A stretch of DNA of 64,000 nucleotides from Streptococcus mitis. GTDB taxonomy: Bacteria > Bacillota > Bacilli > Lactobacillales > Streptococcaceae. The notes beneath the pieces are model-generated. The model saw only the letters and a list, made by a program, of their open reading frames with translations. It did not search any database and had not been told where the DNA came from. Below are positions 17,970 through 29,152 of the stretch, in pieces. The stretch lies in assembly GCF_002005545.1 (NCBI RefSeq), contig NZ_LBMT01000001.1:1200301-1264300 (forward strand), read 5' to 3'. How positions within the stretch are numbered: the stretch's first letter is position 1; every line of letters starts with the position of its first letter. Position numbers and translations under genes: made by a program.

Positions 17970-18350
17970 ATGGCTTCAAAAATGCTACACACTTGCTTGC
18001 GAGTAGAAAACCTTGAAAAATCAATCGCATTTTATCAAGATGCTTTTGGTTTTAAAGAATTGCGTCGCAGAGATTTTCCAGATCATGCCTTCACGATTGT
18101 CTATCTAGGTCTTGAGGGTGACGACTATGAGTTGGAATTGACTTATAACTACGATCACGGGCCTTATGTGGTTGGAGATGGCTTTGCTCATATCGCCCTC
18201 AGTACACCTGATCTTGAGGCACTTCATCAAGAGCATAGTGCAAAAGGATATGAAGTGACTGAGCCAAATGGTCTACCAGGAACTGCACCTAACTATTACT
18301 TTGTCAAAGACCCTGATGGCTACAAGGTCGAAGTCATTCGTGAAAAATAA
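17970..18350 (+). CDS. gloA: Lactoylglutathione lyase (glyoxalase I)
   Basis: VOC-superfamily metalloenzyme that converts the methylglyoxal-thiol hemithioacetal to the lactoyl thioester. In its 126 residues the metal ligands are visible: H in MLHTCLRV, E in YELELTYN, H in FAHIALST and E in YKVEVIRE. Length matches a single-copy GloA. It has its own AAGGAGAAAA ribosome site after the rplT terminator, so it may be expressed by read-through or a weak promoter. Confidence 0.93.
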   Translation: MASKMLHTCLRVENLEKSIAFYQDAFGFKELRRRDFPDHAFTIVYLGLEGDDYELELTYNYDHGPYVVGDGFAHIALSTPDLEALHQEHSAKGYEVTEPNGLPGTAPNYYFVKDPDGYKVEVIREK

Positions 18351-18357
18351 TCTCGTG

Positions 18358-18397
18358 AAGTCAAGTAGAATGTTCGTTTTCTACTTGACTTTTTTTA
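18358..18397 (+). terminator. Rho-independent terminator after gloA
   Basis: Thirteen-base arms AAGTCAAGTAGAA (18358-18370) and TTCTACTTGACTT (18379-18391), followed by a T-run. Confidence 0.9.
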
Positions 18398-18413
18398 GAT
18401 GAAAGAGTATACT
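18385..18413 (+). promoter_or_regulatory. Promoter of pyrK-pyrD leader
   Basis: TTGACT (18385-18390) and TATACT (18408-18413) with a 17-nt spacer. The -35 lies inside the 3' arm of the gloA terminator. Confidence 0.75.
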
Positions 18414-18419
18414 AATAAA

Positions 18420-18598
18420 AATTTAACCTTTAAGGGGAGTCCAGAGAGACTCACAAGGTGTCAGATAAAAGAATAGTACAATTTTCTAGAGGAGACTTTT
18501 TGAGTGTGCTCTCTTGTGTTGTACGATTTTAACTGAGGCCTTGCACTAGCAAGGTCTTTTCTTTGTCTGATCCCCTTAAAATTTAAGGAGGAAAAGTC
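18420..18598 (+). promoter_or_regulatory. PyrR-binding RNA attenuator of pyrK-pyrD
   Basis: The leader carries AGTCCAGAGAGACT (about 18439-18452), matching the PyrR anti-antiterminator loop consensus. It has an intervening long hairpin with GTACAA/TTGTAC arms (about 18476-18523) and an intrinsic terminator CCTTGC/GCAAGG (18539-18554) followed by TCTTTTCTTT. With UMP bound, PyrR is known to favour termination, so pyrK-pyrD should fall when pyrimidines are plentiful. Confidence 0.85.
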
Positions 18599-20348
<1,750 letters not shown>

Positions 20349-20407
20349 ACTGCAATCTATCTGTTCTTGATTTTTTATTAGTTTGTAATGTTGATTATAG
20401 AGAATTT

Positions 20408-20416
20408 TGATATAAT
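20408..20416 (+). promoter_or_regulatory. Extended -10 promoter of lytB
   Basis: TGA followed by TATAAT, 30 nt before the lytB ATG. No clear -35. Confidence 0.65.
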
Positions 20417-20446
20417 GAAATGAGTAAGAACAGAGGAAGAAAGTTA

Positions 20447-22159
20447 ATGAAGAAATTGAGATTTGTTTTTTTAGCTCTGCTATTTTTCTTAGCCAGACCA
20501 GAGAGTGCAATGGCTAGCGATGGTACTTGGCAAGGAAAACAATACCTAAAAGCAGATGGTAGTCAAGCAGCCAATGAGTGGGTTTTTGATGCTCACTATC
20601 AATCTTGGTTTTATATAAAAGAAGATGCCAACTATGCTGAAAATGAATGGCTGAAACAAGGTGACGACTATTTTTACCTAAAATCTGGTGGCTATATGGC
20701 CAAGTCAGAATGGGTAGAAGACAAGGGAGTCCTCTATTATCTTGACCAAAATGGAAAGATGAAAAGAAATGCTTGGGTAGGAACTTCCTATATTGGTGCA
20801 ACAGGTGCCAAAGTAATCGAAGACTGGGTCTATGATTCTCAATACGACGCTTGGTTTTATATCAAAGCAGATGGACAACACGCAGAGAAAGAATGGCTCC
20901 AAATTAAGGGCAAGGACTATTATTTTAAATCTGGCGGTTATTTGCTAACAAGTCAGTGGATTGATCAGGCTTATGTGAATGCTAGTGGTGCCAAAGTACA
21001 GCAAGGTTGGCTTTATGACAAACAATACCAATCTTGGTTTTACATCAAAGAAAATGGAAATCATGCTGAGAAAGAATGGATTTTCGAAAATGGCCACTAT
21101 TATTATCTAAAATCCGGTGGCTATATGGCAGTGAATGAATGGATTTGGGATAAGGAGTCATGGTTTTACCTCAAATCTGATGGGAAAATGACTGAGAAAG
21201 AATGGCTATACGATGCTAAAAGTCAAGCCTGGTACTACTTCAAATCTGGTGGCTACATGGCGAAAAATGAGACTGTAGATGGTTATCAGCTTGGAAGCGA
21301 CGGTAAATGGCTTGGAGAAAAAGCTACAAATGAAAATGCTGCTTATTATCAAGTAGTACCTGTCACAGCAAATGTTTATAATGCAGATGGTGAAAAGCTC
21401 TCCTATATATCGCAAGGTAGTGTCGTCTGGCTAGATAAGGATAGAAAAAGTGATGACAAGCGCTTGGCTATTACTATTTCTGGTTTGTCAGGCTATATGA
21501 AAACAGAAGATTTACAAGCACTAGATGCTAGTAAGGACTTTATCCCTTATTATGAGAGTGATGGCCACCGTTTTTATCACTATGTGGCTCAGAATGCTAG
21601 TATTCCAGTAGCTTCTCATCTTTCTGATATGGAAGTAGGCAAGAAATATTATTCGGCAGATGGGCTGCATTTTGATGGTTTTAAGCTTGAAAATCCCTTC
21701 CTTTTCAAAGACTTAACAGAGGCTACAAACTATAGTGCTGAAGACTTGGATAAGGTATTTAGTCTGTTAAATATTGACAATAGTCTCTTGGAAAATAAGG
21801 GGGCTACCTTTAAGGAAGCCGAAGAACATTACCATATCAATGCCCTTTACCTCCTTGCCCATAGTGCCTTAGAAAGTGACTGGGGACGAAGTAAGATTGC
21901 CAAAGATAAGAATAATTTCTTTGGAATTACAGCCTATGATACGACTCCTTACCTTTCTGCCAAGACATTTGATGATGTGGATAAGGGAATTTTAGGTGCA
22001 ACCAAGTGGATTAAGGAAAATTATATCGATAGGGGTAGAACTTTCCTTGGAAACAAGGCGTCTGGTATGAATGTAGAATATGCATCAGACCCTTATTGGG
22101 GCGAAAAAATTGCTAGTGTGATGATGAAAATCAATGAGAAACTAGGTGGCAAAGATTAG
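20447..22159 (+). CDS. lytB: Choline-binding endo-beta-N-acetylglucosaminidase LytB
   Basis: Secreted murein hydrolase that separates daughter cells at the pole. ATG 20447 gives a signal peptide (MKKLRFVFLALLFFLARPESAMA, read in two parts) with cleavage after AMA. Residues about 40-290 hold roughly eleven aromatic choline-binding repeats (EWxxxxxSWFYIKxxG type), then a linker/SH3-like region and a C-terminal GH73-type domain with HSALESDWGRSK; E476 is the likely catalytic acid. At 570 aa it is shorter than the pneumococcal alleles I remember (about 650-700 aa), apparently through fewer repeats. Confidence 0.94.
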   Translation: MKKLRFVFLALLFFLARPESAMASDGTWQGKQYLKADGSQAANEWVFDAHYQSWFYIKEDANYAENEWLKQGDDYFYLKSGGYMAKSEWVEDKGVLYYLDQNGKMKRNAWVGTSYIGATGAKVIEDWVYDSQYDAWFYIKADGQHAEKEWLQIKGKDYYFKSGGYLLTSQWIDQAYVNASGAKVQQGWLYDKQYQSWFYIKENGNHAEKEWIFENGHYYYLKSGGYMAVNEWIWDKESWFYLKSDGKMTEKEWLYDAKSQAWYYFKSGGYMAKNETVDGYQLGSDGKWLGEKATNENAAYYQVVPVTANVYNADGEKLSYISQGSVVWLDKDRKSDDKRLAITISGLSGYMKTEDLQALDASKDFIPYYESDGHRFYHYVAQNASIPVASHLSDMEVGKKYYSADGLHFDGFKLENPFLFKDLTEATNYSAEDLDKVFSLLNIDNSLLENKGATFKEAEEHYHINALYLLAHSALESDWGRSKIAKDKNNFFGITAYDTTPYLSAKTFDDVDKGILGATKWIKENYIDRGRTFLGNKASGMNVEYASDPYWGEKIASVMMKINEKLGGKD

Positions 22160-22192
22160 TCCTATAATTGGATATGATTTGAGTGAGTAGTA

Positions 22193-22388
22193 ATACTCTT
22201 CGAAAATCTCTTCAAACCACGTCAGCTTCGCCTTGGATTATATATGGTTACTGACTTTGTCAGTTCTATCTGCAACCTCAAAACAGTGTTTTGAGCTGAC
22301 TTCGTCAGTCTTATCTCCAACCTCAAAGCAGTGCTTTGAGCAACCTGCGGCTAGCTTCCTAGTTTGCTCTTTGATTTTCATTGAGTAT
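22193..22388 (+). repeat. BOX element (boxA-boxB-boxC, + orientation)
   Basis: Begins ATACTCTTCGAAAATCTC and ends TTTTCATTGAGTAT, the two BOX ends, with the boxA core CCACGTCAGCTTCGCCTTG near the left. One boxB-like middle unit (CAAAACAGTGTTTTGAGCTGAC) and a boxC (CAAAGCAGTGCTTTGAGCAAC) follow. BOX elements are dispersed, non-autonomous repeats of S. pneumoniae and relatives that form stable RNA. Confidence 0.93.
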
Positions 22389-22393
22389 AAGTT

Positions 22394-22428
22394 AAAAATC
22401 CTGATTTCAAGTAAAATCAGGATTTTTT
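22394..22428. terminator. Bidirectional terminator between lytB and pavA
   Basis: AAAATCCTGATTT pairs with AAATCAGGATTTT, with A-run on the left and T-run on the right, so it can serve both converging genes. The pavA stop codon lies within it. Confidence 0.88.
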
Positions 22429-24072
22429 CATAGATGCAATTTTTTCTGGGTCTGGTGTGACACGGAGGGTCTTTTGCCCTGTATAAGTGACAAAGCCTGT
22501 TTTTCCACCAGTTGGTTTATTGAGTTTTTTGACTTCAATCATATCTACCTGAACCAGATTTGACAGGCGACCTTGAGAGAAGTAGGCTGCAAGTTCTGCA
22601 GCGTCTGTCTTGACTTCATCAGATGGGTCAAGATTTCCTGAGATGACAACGTGGCTTCCAGGGATATCCTTAGCATGGAACCAAAGTTCCTCCTTGCGTG
22701 CCATTTTAAAGGTTAGCTCCTCATTTTGCAAGTTATTGCGGCCGACATAGATGATGGTTTTGCCATCGCTTGCTAGATATTGTTCTGGTTTTTTGCGCTT
22801 CTGGATTTTCTCCCGTTGTCTTCTGCGGATAAAGCCAGTTTGAATCAATTCTTCACGGATTTCAGCGATTTCTTCTAGTCCAGCTTGGTTGAGGACGGTC
22901 TCCACACTTTCCAGATAGAGAATGGTTGCCTTGGTTTCTTCAATCAGATCAGTCAAGTATTTGACAGCTTCTTTTAATTTCTGATAGCGTTTGAAATAGC
23001 GTTGGGCATTCTGGTTGGGAGTCAGAGCCTTATCAAGCGCAATCGTGATAGGTTGGTTGGTGTAGTAGTTGTCTAGGATAACCTGATCTTGGTCGTTAGG
23101 CACTTGGTGGAGGAAGGTTGTCAGCAATTCTCCTTTTTGACGAAATTCTTCAGCATTGTCTGTCGCTAGTAACTCTTTTTCCTGTTTTTTGAGTTTGTGG
23201 CGGTTTTTCTGAAGTTCATTTTCAACACGACGAATGAGTTCACTGGCTTGCTGTTTGACACGGTCTCGCTCAGCCTTATCCTTATAGTAGGTGTCCAACA
23301 AATCAGAAAGACTGGTAAAAGGCTCTCCCACCTGATTTGCAAAAGGAACTGGGCTGAAGGAAGTCTCAGTCAAGCATGGCTTGGTTTCTTGATTGAAAAA
23401 GTTACGGAAAGTAGATAGTTTATCACTAACCAGTATCCTTTCCAATTCATTTGCCGTATCGCGTCCCAGACCTTGGAAGAGGCTTTGAAGATTTTTAGCT
23501 CTCGTTTCCTGAGTTTGTAGGATTTCAAAGAGCTTTTCATCCTTGATCGTGAAAGGATTGAGAGATTCCGTACTTGGCGGAGCGATGTAGGTAGATCCAG
23601 GAAGCAAGGTACGGTAGCTATTTTGTGAAAAGCCAACATGTTTGATGACTTCGAGGATTTTGTGGCTACTTTTATCAACCAGTAGAATATTACTGTGTTT
23701 CCCCATGATTTCGATAATCAAGGTAGCCTGAATATGGTCCCCAATCTCGTTTTTATTGGAAACTGTCATTTCCACAATGCGGTCATTTTCCACTTGCTCA
23801 ATCGATTCAATCAGGGCACCCTGCAAATATTTTCTTAAAACCATGATAAAGGTGGAAGGTTGGGCTGGATTTTCAAAAGTCGTTTGGGTCAGCTGAATGC
23901 GTCCAAAAACTGGATGGGCAGAGAGGAGTAGGCGATGACTTTGGCGATTGCTACGGATTTGCAAGACCAACTCTTGTTCAAAAGGCTGATTGATTTTCTG
24001 AATGCGACCATTCACTAACTCTCTTCGCAATTCCTCAACCATGTGGTGTAAAAAAAATCCGTCAAATGACAT
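22417..24072 (-). CDS. pavA: NFACT protein PavA / RqcH-type fibronectin-binding protein
   Basis: The 551-residue NFACT family protein is called PavA in pneumococcus for fibronectin binding and adherence. Homologues (RqcH/Rqc2) work in ribosome quality control by adding alanine tails to stalled chains. Domain order is NFACT-N (MSFDGFFLHHMVEELRREL at the start), helix-hairpin-helix, a long coiled coil (about 280-400) and NFACT-R with the ELWFHAKDIPGSHVVI block near residue 455. There is no signal peptide. Start at 24072 follows AAGGAGAG; the upstream extension lacks support. Confidence 0.94.
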   Translation of the reverse strand: MSFDGFFLHHMVEELRRELVNGRIQKINQPFEQELVLQIRSNRQSHRLLLSAHPVFGRIQLTQTTFENPAQPSTFIMVLRKYLQGALIESIEQVENDRIVEMTVSNKNEIGDHIQATLIIEIMGKHSNILLVDKSSHKILEVIKHVGFSQNSYRTLLPGSTYIAPPSTESLNPFTIKDEKLFEILQTQETRAKNLQSLFQGLGRDTANELERILVSDKLSTFRNFFNQETKPCLTETSFSPVPFANQVGEPFTSLSDLLDTYYKDKAERDRVKQQASELIRRVENELQKNRHKLKKQEKELLATDNAEEFRQKGELLTTFLHQVPNDQDQVILDNYYTNQPITIALDKALTPNQNAQRYFKRYQKLKEAVKYLTDLIEETKATILYLESVETVLNQAGLEEIAEIREELIQTGFIRRRQREKIQKRKKPEQYLASDGKTIIYVGRNNLQNEELTFKMARKEELWFHAKDIPGSHVVISGNLDPSDEVKTDAAELAAYFSQGRLSNLVQVDMIEVKKLNKPTGGKTGFVTYTGQKTLRVTPDPEKIASMKKS

Positions 24073-24102
24073 CGTTCTCTCCTTGTGATTGTATTCCATA
24101 GT

Positions 24103-24110
24103 ATTATATC
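24103..24110 (-). promoter_or_regulatory. -10 region for pavA
   Basis: On the - strand TGATATAAT, an extended -10, about 30 nt upstream of the pavA start. It is divergent from the ybeY promoter. Confidence 0.6.
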
Positions 24111-24138
24111 AAAAAGGTAGAATAAAATCATGGAAATG

Positions 24139-24147
24139 TGGTATAAT
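24139..24147 (+). promoter_or_regulatory. Extended -10 promoter of ybeY operon
   Basis: TGG followed by TATAAT, 30 nt before the ybeY ATG. Confidence 0.65.
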
Positions 24148-24176
24148 AAAGCCAAGTAAAGAGAAACGAGAAGCAC

Positions 24177-24674
24177 ATGTATATTGAAATGGTAGATGAA
24201 ACTGGTCAAGTTTCAAAAGAAATGTTGCAACAAACCCAAGAAATTTTGGAGTTTGCAGCCCAAAAATTAGGAAAAGAAGACAAGGAAATGGCAGTCACTT
24301 TTGTGACTAATGAGCGTAGTCATGAACTCAATCTGGAGTACCGTGACACAGACCGTCCGACAGATGTTATCAGCCTTGAGTATAAACCAGAATTGGAAAT
24401 TGCCTTTGACGAAGAGGATTTACTTGAAAATCCAGAATTGGCAGAGATGATGTCTGAGTTTGATGCCTATATTGGGGAATTGTTCATCTCTATCGATAAG
24501 GCACATGAGCAGGCCGAGGAATACGGTCACAGCTTTGAACGTGAGATGGGCTTCTTGGCAGTACACGGCTTTTTACATATCAACGGCTATGATCACTATA
24601 CTCCGGAAGAAGAAGCGGAGATGTTCGGTTTACAAGAAGAAATTTTGACAGCCTATGGACTCACAAGACAATAA
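24177..24674 (+). CDS. ybeY: Endoribonuclease YbeY
   Basis: Zinc-dependent RNase involved in 16S rRNA 3' maturation and 70S quality control. The 165-residue protein holds the family metal motif [11 protein letters not shown] near residues 129-139 and the conserved [17 protein letters not shown] near 45-61. It begins an operon with dgkA and era (20-nt overlap with dgkA), a common Firmicute order. Confidence 0.96.
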   Translation: MYIEMVDETGQVSKEMLQQTQEILEFAAQKLGKEDKEMAVTFVTNERSHELNLEYRDTDRPTDVISLEYKPELEIAFDEEDLLENPELAEMMSEFDAYIGELFISIDKAHEQAEEYGHSFEREMGFLAVHGFLHINGYDHYTPEEEAEMFGLQEEILTAYGLTRQ

Positions 24675-25050
24675 ACGAAAATGGAAAAATCGTGACCTGA
24701 TATCCAGTTTAGAATTTGCTCTCACAGGAATTTTTACTGCTATCAAGGAAGAACGCAATATGCGAAAACATGCAGTAACGGCTCTTGTAGTCATTCTTGC
24801 AGGTTTTGTTTTTCAGGTGTCACGAATCGAATGGCTCTTTCTCCTATTGAGCATTTTCTTGGTAGTAGCTTTTGAAATTATCAATTCTGCTATTGAAAAT
24901 GTGGTGGATTTGGCCAGTCACTATCACTTTTCCATGCTGGCTAAAAATGCCAAGGATATGGCGGCTGGCGCGGTATTAGTGGTCTCTCTTTTCGCAGCCT
25001 TAACAGGCGCATTGATTTTTCTCCCACGAATCTGGGATTTATTATTTTAA
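24655..25050 (+). CDS. dgkA: Diacylglycerol/undecaprenol kinase
   Basis: Small trimeric membrane kinase; in Gram-positives the preferred substrate is usually undecaprenol, which recycles the wall lipid carrier. The 131 residues show three membrane helices (about 40-55, 58-78 and 103-125) and the catalytic patterns [11 protein letters not shown] and [13 protein letters not shown]. It overlaps ybeY by 20 nt. Confidence 0.94.
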   Translation: MDSQDNKRKWKNRDLISSLEFALTGIFTAIKEERNMRKHAVTALVVILAGFVFQVSRIEWLFLLLSIFLVVAFEIINSAIENVVDLASHYHFSMLAKNAKDMAAGAVLVVSLFAALTGALIFLPRIWDLLF

Positions 25051-25066
25051 ACAGTAAGAGGAAATT

Positions 25067-25966
25067 ATGACTTTTAAATCAGGCTTTGTAGCCATTTTAG
25101 GACGTCCCAATGTTGGGAAGTCAACTTTTTTAAATCATGTCATGGGGCAAAAGATTGCTATCATGAGTGACAAGGCGCAGACAACGCGCAACAAAATCAT
25201 GGGAATTTACACGACTGATAAGGAACAAATCGTCTTTATCGACACACCAGGGATTCACAAACCTAAAACAGCTCTCGGAGATTTCATGGTTGAATCTGCC
25301 TATAGCACCCTTCGTGAAGTGGATACTGTTCTTTTCATGGTACCTGCGGATGAAGCGCGTGGTAAGGGGGACGATATGATTATCGAGCGTCTTAAGGCTG
25401 CCAAGGTTCCTGTGATTTTGGTGGTGAATAAGATCGATAAGGTTCACCCAGACCAGCTTTTGTCTCAGATTGATGATTTCCGAAATCAGATGGACTTTAA
25501 GGAAATTGTACCAATCTCAGCTCTTCAAGGAAATAACGTCTCTCGTCTAGTGGATATTTTGAGTGAAAATCTAGATGAAGGTTTCCAATATTTCCCGTCT
25601 GATCAAATCACAGACCATCCAGAGCGTTTCTTGGTTTCAGAAATGGTTCGCGAGAAAGTCTTACACCTAACTCGTGAAGAGATTCCGCACTCTGTCGCAG
25701 TAGTTGTGGATTCTATGAAGCGAGACGAAGAAACAGACAAGGTTCACATCCGTGCAACCATCATGGTCGAGCGCGATAGCCAAAAAGGGATTATCCTCGG
25801 TAAAGGTGGTGCTATGCTTAAGAAAATCGGTAGCATGGCCCGTCGTGATATTGAACTTATGCTAGGAGACAAGGTCTTCCTAGAAACCTGGGTAAAGGTC
25901 AAGAAAAACTGGCGTGATAAAAAGCTAGATTTGGCTGACTTTGGCTATAATGAAAAAGAATACTAA
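25067..25966 (+). CDS. era: GTPase Era
   Basis: Ribosome-assembly GTPase that binds the 3' end of 16S rRNA. The 299 residues contain G1 GRPNVGKST (about 12-20), G3 DTPG (about 63-66), G4 NKID (about 124-127) and a C-terminal KH domain with the [11 protein letters not shown] loop. It lies downstream of ybeY and dgkA, grouping 16S maturation functions. Confidence 0.97.
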   Translation: MTFKSGFVAILGRPNVGKSTFLNHVMGQKIAIMSDKAQTTRNKIMGIYTTDKEQIVFIDTPGIHKPKTALGDFMVESAYSTLREVDTVLFMVPADEARGKGDDMIIERLKAAKVPVILVVNKIDKVHPDQLLSQIDDFRNQMDFKEIVPISALQGNNVSRLVDILSENLDEGFQYFPSDQITDHPERFLVSEMVREKVLHLTREEIPHSVAVVVDSMKRDEETDKVHIRATIMVERDSQKGIILGKGGAMLKKIGSMARRDIELMLGDKVFLETWVKVKKNWRDKKLDLADFGYNEKEY

Positions 25967-26014
25967 GTAGAGGTGGGCTCATGCCTGCTTCTTGTTTTTA
26001 CAGAAGGAGGACTT

Positions 26015-26839
26015 ATGCCTGAATTACCTGAGGTTGAAACGGTTCGTCGTGGCCTAGAAAAATTGATTTTGGGTAAGAAGATTTCGAGTGTAGAAATTCG
26101 TTATCCCAAGATGATTAAGACGGATTTGGACGAGTTTAGAAAGGAAGTGCCTGGTCAAGTTGTTGAGTCAATGGGACGTCGTGGTAAATATTTGCTTTTC
26201 TACCTGACAGACAAGGTCTTGATTTCCCATTTGCGCATGGAGGGCAAGTATTTTTACTATCCGGACCAGGTTCCTGAACGCAAGCATGCTCATGTTCTCT
26301 TTAAGTTTGAGGATGGTGGAACCCTTGTTTATGAGGATGTTCGCAAGTTTGGTACTATGGAACTCTTGGCTCCAGACCTTTTAGACGCCTACTTTATTTC
26401 TAAAAAATTAGGTCCTGAACCAAGCGAACAAGACTTTGATGTGCAGGTCTTTCAAACTGCTCTAGTTAAGTCTAAAAAGCCTATCAAATCCCATCTTTTA
26501 GACCAGACTTTGGTAGCTGGACTTGGCAATATCTATGTGGATGAGGTTCTCTGGCGTGCTCAGGTTCATCCAGCTAGACCTTCCCAGACTTTGACAGCAG
26601 AAGAAGCGACTGCCATTCATGACCAGACCATTGCTGTATTGGGACAGGCTGTTGAAAAAGGTGGTTCCACCATTCGGACCTATACCAATGCCTTTGGGGA
26701 AGATGGAACCATGCAGGATTTTCATCAGGTCTATGACAAGGCTGGTCAAGAATGTGTACGCTGTGGTACCATCATTGAGAAAATCCAACTAGGTGGACGT
26801 GGAACCCACTTTTGTCCAAACTGTCAAAGGAGGGACTGA
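26015..26839 (+). CDS. mutM: Formamidopyrimidine-DNA glycosylase
   Basis: Base-excision repair enzyme that removes 8-oxoguanine and formamidopyrimidines and nicks DNA. ATG 26015 after AAGGAGG yields [13 protein letters not shown] directly after Met, giving the catalytic N-terminal proline and Glu3. The 274 residues end with a four-cysteine zinc finger (CVRCG and CPNCQ). Its stop overlaps the coaE start (TGATG). Confidence 0.97.
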   Translation: MPELPEVETVRRGLEKLILGKKISSVEIRYPKMIKTDLDEFRKEVPGQVVESMGRRGKYLLFYLTDKVLISHLRMEGKYFYYPDQVPERKHAHVLFKFEDGGTLVYEDVRKFGTMELLAPDLLDAYFISKKLGPEPSEQDFDVQVFQTALVKSKKPIKSHLLDQTLVAGLGNIYVDEVLWRAQVHPARPSQTLTAEEATAIHDQTIAVLGQAVEKGGSTIRTYTNAFGEDGTMQDFHQVYDKAGQECVRCGTIIEKIQLGGRGTHFCPNCQRRD

Positions 26840-27444
26840 TGGGAAAAATCATTGGAATCACAGGAGGAATTGCCTCTGGTAAGTCAACCGTGACAAATTT
26901 TCTAAGAAAGCAAGGCTTTCAAGTGGTGGATGCCGACGCGGTTGTCCACCAACTACAGAGACCTGGTGGTCGTCTGTTTGAGGCTCTAGTCCAGCACTTT
27001 GGCCAAGAAATAATTCTAAAAAACGGAGAACTCAATCGCCCTCTCCTAGCTAGTCTTATCTTTTCAAATCCTGAGGAACGGGAATGGTCTAGGATAACTC
27101 AAGGAGAGATTATCCGTGAGGAACTAGCTACATTAAGAGACCAATTGGCTCAGACAGAAGAGATTTTCTTCATGGATATTCCCCTACTTTTTGAGCAGGA
27201 CTACGTCTCTTGGTTTGATGAGACTTGGTTGGTATACGTGGACCGAGATGTCCAAGTAGAACGCTTAATGAAAAGGGACCAGTTGTCCAAAGATGAAGCT
27301 GAGTTTCGTCTGGCAGCCCAGTGGCCTTTAGAGAAAAAGAAAGATTTGGCCAGCCATGTTTTAAACAACAATGGAAATCAGGACCAGCTTCTTACTCAGG
27401 TGTTCTCCCTGCTTGAGGGAGGTAGTGAAGATGACAGAGATTAA
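26839..27444 (+). CDS. coaE: Dephospho-CoA kinase
   Basis: Final step of coenzyme A synthesis. In 201 residues the P-loop GGIASGKST is at about 8-16, with DADAVVHQLQRPGG and the IPLLFE block downstream. ATG 26839 overlaps the mutM TGA by one base; a longer frame from 26812 would run into mutM and lacks its own ribosome site. Confidence 0.96.
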   Translation: MGKIIGITGGIASGKSTVTNFLRKQGFQVVDADAVVHQLQRPGGRLFEALVQHFGQEIILKNGELNRPLLASLIFSNPEEREWSRITQGEIIREELATLRDQLAQTEEIFFMDIPLLFEQDYVSWFDETWLVYVDRDVQVERLMKRDQLSKDEAEFRLAAQWPLEKKKDLASHVLNNNGNQDQLLTQVFSLLEGGSEDDRD

Positions 27445-28630
27445 CTGGAAGGATAATCTGCGTATTGCCTGGTTTGGTAATTTTCTGACAGGAGCCAGTA
27501 TTTCCTTAGTTGTGCCTTTTATGCCCATCTTTGTGGAAAATCTAGGTGTAGGGAGTGAGCAAGTCGCTTTTTATGCAGGTTTAGCTATTTCTGTCTCTGC
27601 CATTTCTGCAGCACTTTTCTCTCCTATCTGGGGTATCCTTGCTGATAAATACGGTCGAAAACCCATGATGATTCGTGCTGGTCTGGCCATGACTATCACT
27701 ATGGGGGGATTGGCTTTTGTGCCAAATATTTATTGGCTAATCTTTCTTCGTTTACTGAATGGTGTATTTGCGGGTTTTGTTCCCAATTCAACGGCCTTGA
27801 TAGCCAGTCAGGTTCCCAAGGAGAAATCAGGAACTGCCTTAGGTACTTTGTCTACTGGCGTAGTTGCAGGTACTCTAACTGGTCCCTTTATTGGTGGCTT
27901 TATCGCAGAATTATTTGGTATTCGTACTGTTTTCTTACTGGTTGGTAGTTTTCTGTTTTTAGCTGCTGTTTTGACTATTTGCTTTATCAAGGAAGATTTT
28001 CAACCAGTAGCCAAGGAAAAGGCCATCCCAACAAAGGAATTATTTACATCAGTTAAATATCCCTATCTCTTGGTCAACCTCTTTCTGACTAGTTTTGTCA
28101 TCCAATTTTCAGCCCAATCAATCGGCCCTATCTTAGCTTTGTATGTGCGCGACTTAGGCCAGACAGAGAATCTTCTCTTTGTATCTGGTTTGATTGTGTC
28201 CAGTATGGGCTTTTCCAGCATGATGAGTGCAGGAGTCATGGGAAAGCTAGGTGACAAGGTGGGCAACCATCGTCTCTTGGTTGTAGCCCAGTTTTATTCA
28301 GTCATCATCTATCTTCTCTGTGCCAATGCTTCTAGCCCCTTTCAACTAGGCCTCTATCGTTTCCTCTTTGGATTGGGAACCGGTGCCTTGATTCCCGGAG
28401 TTAATGCCCTTCTCAGCAAGATGACGACCAAAGCTGGTATTTCGAGGGTCTTTGCCTTTAATCAGGTATTCTTTTATCTGGGCGGTGTCGTTGGTCCCAT
28501 GGCAGGTTCTGCAGTAGCAGGTCAATTTGGCTACCATGCAGTCTTTTATGCGACAAGCCTTTGTGTTGCCTTTAGTTGTCTCTTTAACCTTCTTCAATTT
28601 CGAACATTATTAAAAGTAAAGGAAATCTAG
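27431..28630 (+). CDS. pmrA: MFS multidrug efflux protein PmrA
   Basis: Proton-driven major facilitator, known in pneumococcus for fluoroquinolone and dye efflux. The 399 residues have about twelve membrane helices and motif A between helices 2 and 3 ([13 protein letters not shown]). ATG 27431 lies inside the coaE tail (14-nt overlap), so the genes are coupled. Antibiotic relevance depends on expression, which the sequence does not show. Confidence 0.92.
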
Positions 28631-28779
28631 TGCGAGTAAAAATTAATCTCAAATGCTCCTCTTGTGGCAGTATCAATTACCTAACTAGTAAAAATTCAAA
28701 AACCCATCCAGACAAGATTGAGGTTTTAAAGTATTGTCCCAAGGAAAGAAAAGTAACCCTACATCTTGAATCTAAGTAG
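28630..28779 (+). CDS. rpmG: 50S ribosomal protein L33
   Basis: The 49-residue protein reads [20 protein letters not shown] from GTG 28630, which overlaps the pmrA stop by one base and follows AAAGGA. It has the L33 zinc-ribbon start CSSC but only one cysteine in the second knuckle (KYCPKERK), so it is an incomplete-cysteine form. Streptococci carry several rpmG copies, which may be exchanged according to zinc supply. Confidence 0.93.
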
Positions 28780-28785
28780 ATTTTA

Positions 28786-28794
28786 TGGTAAAAT
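28786..28794 (+). promoter_or_regulatory. Extended -10 promoter of secG
   Basis: TGG followed by TAAAAT, 25 nt before the secG ATG. Confidence 0.5.
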
Positions 28795-28818
28795 AATAGG
28801 GATTTTAAGGAGTTTGAT

Positions 28819-29052
28819 ATGTATAACCTATTATTAACCATTTTATTAGTATTATCTGTTGTGATTGTGATTGCGATTTTCATGCAACCAACCAAAAACC
28901 AATCCAGCAATGTATTTGATGCCAGCTCAGGTGATTTGTTTGAACGCAGTAAAGCACGCGGTTTTGAAGCTGTAATGCAGCGTTTGACAGGGATTTTAGT
29001 CTTTTTCTGGCTAGCCATTGCCTTAGCATTGACGGTATTATCAAGTAGATAA
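28819..29052 (+). CDS. secG: Preprotein translocase subunit SecG
   Basis: Small integral membrane component of the SecYEG channel. The 77 residues have two helices (about 3-23 and 57-75) with a polar linker NQSSNVFDASSGDLFERSKARG between them. AAGGAG precedes the ATG. It stands just before rnr and smpB, the common secG-rnr-smpB order in Firmicutes. Confidence 0.94.
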   Translation: MYNLLLTILLVLSVVIVIAIFMQPTKNQSSNVFDASSGDLFERSKARGFEAVMQRLTGILVFFWLAIALALTVLSSR

Positions 29053-29058
29053 GAAAAT

Positions 29059-29093
29059 AATGGGCAGGACTAGGTCTTTGCCTCTTTTTATTT
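29059..29093 (+). terminator. Possible weak terminator after secG
   Basis: GGCAGGAC and GTCTTTGCC form an imperfect stem followed by CTCTTTTTATTTTT. Confidence 0.5.
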
Positions 29094-29152
29094 TTAAAGG
29101 ATGTGTAAGAAGGTTTTACAGTAAAAGAAAATAAAAAATCTAGAAAGAAAAT

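Noticed and set aside
22193-22388. CRISPR array or tandem coding repeat after lytB
   Set aside because: The repeated blocks match BOX modules, the spacing is irregular and there are no spacers or cas genes.
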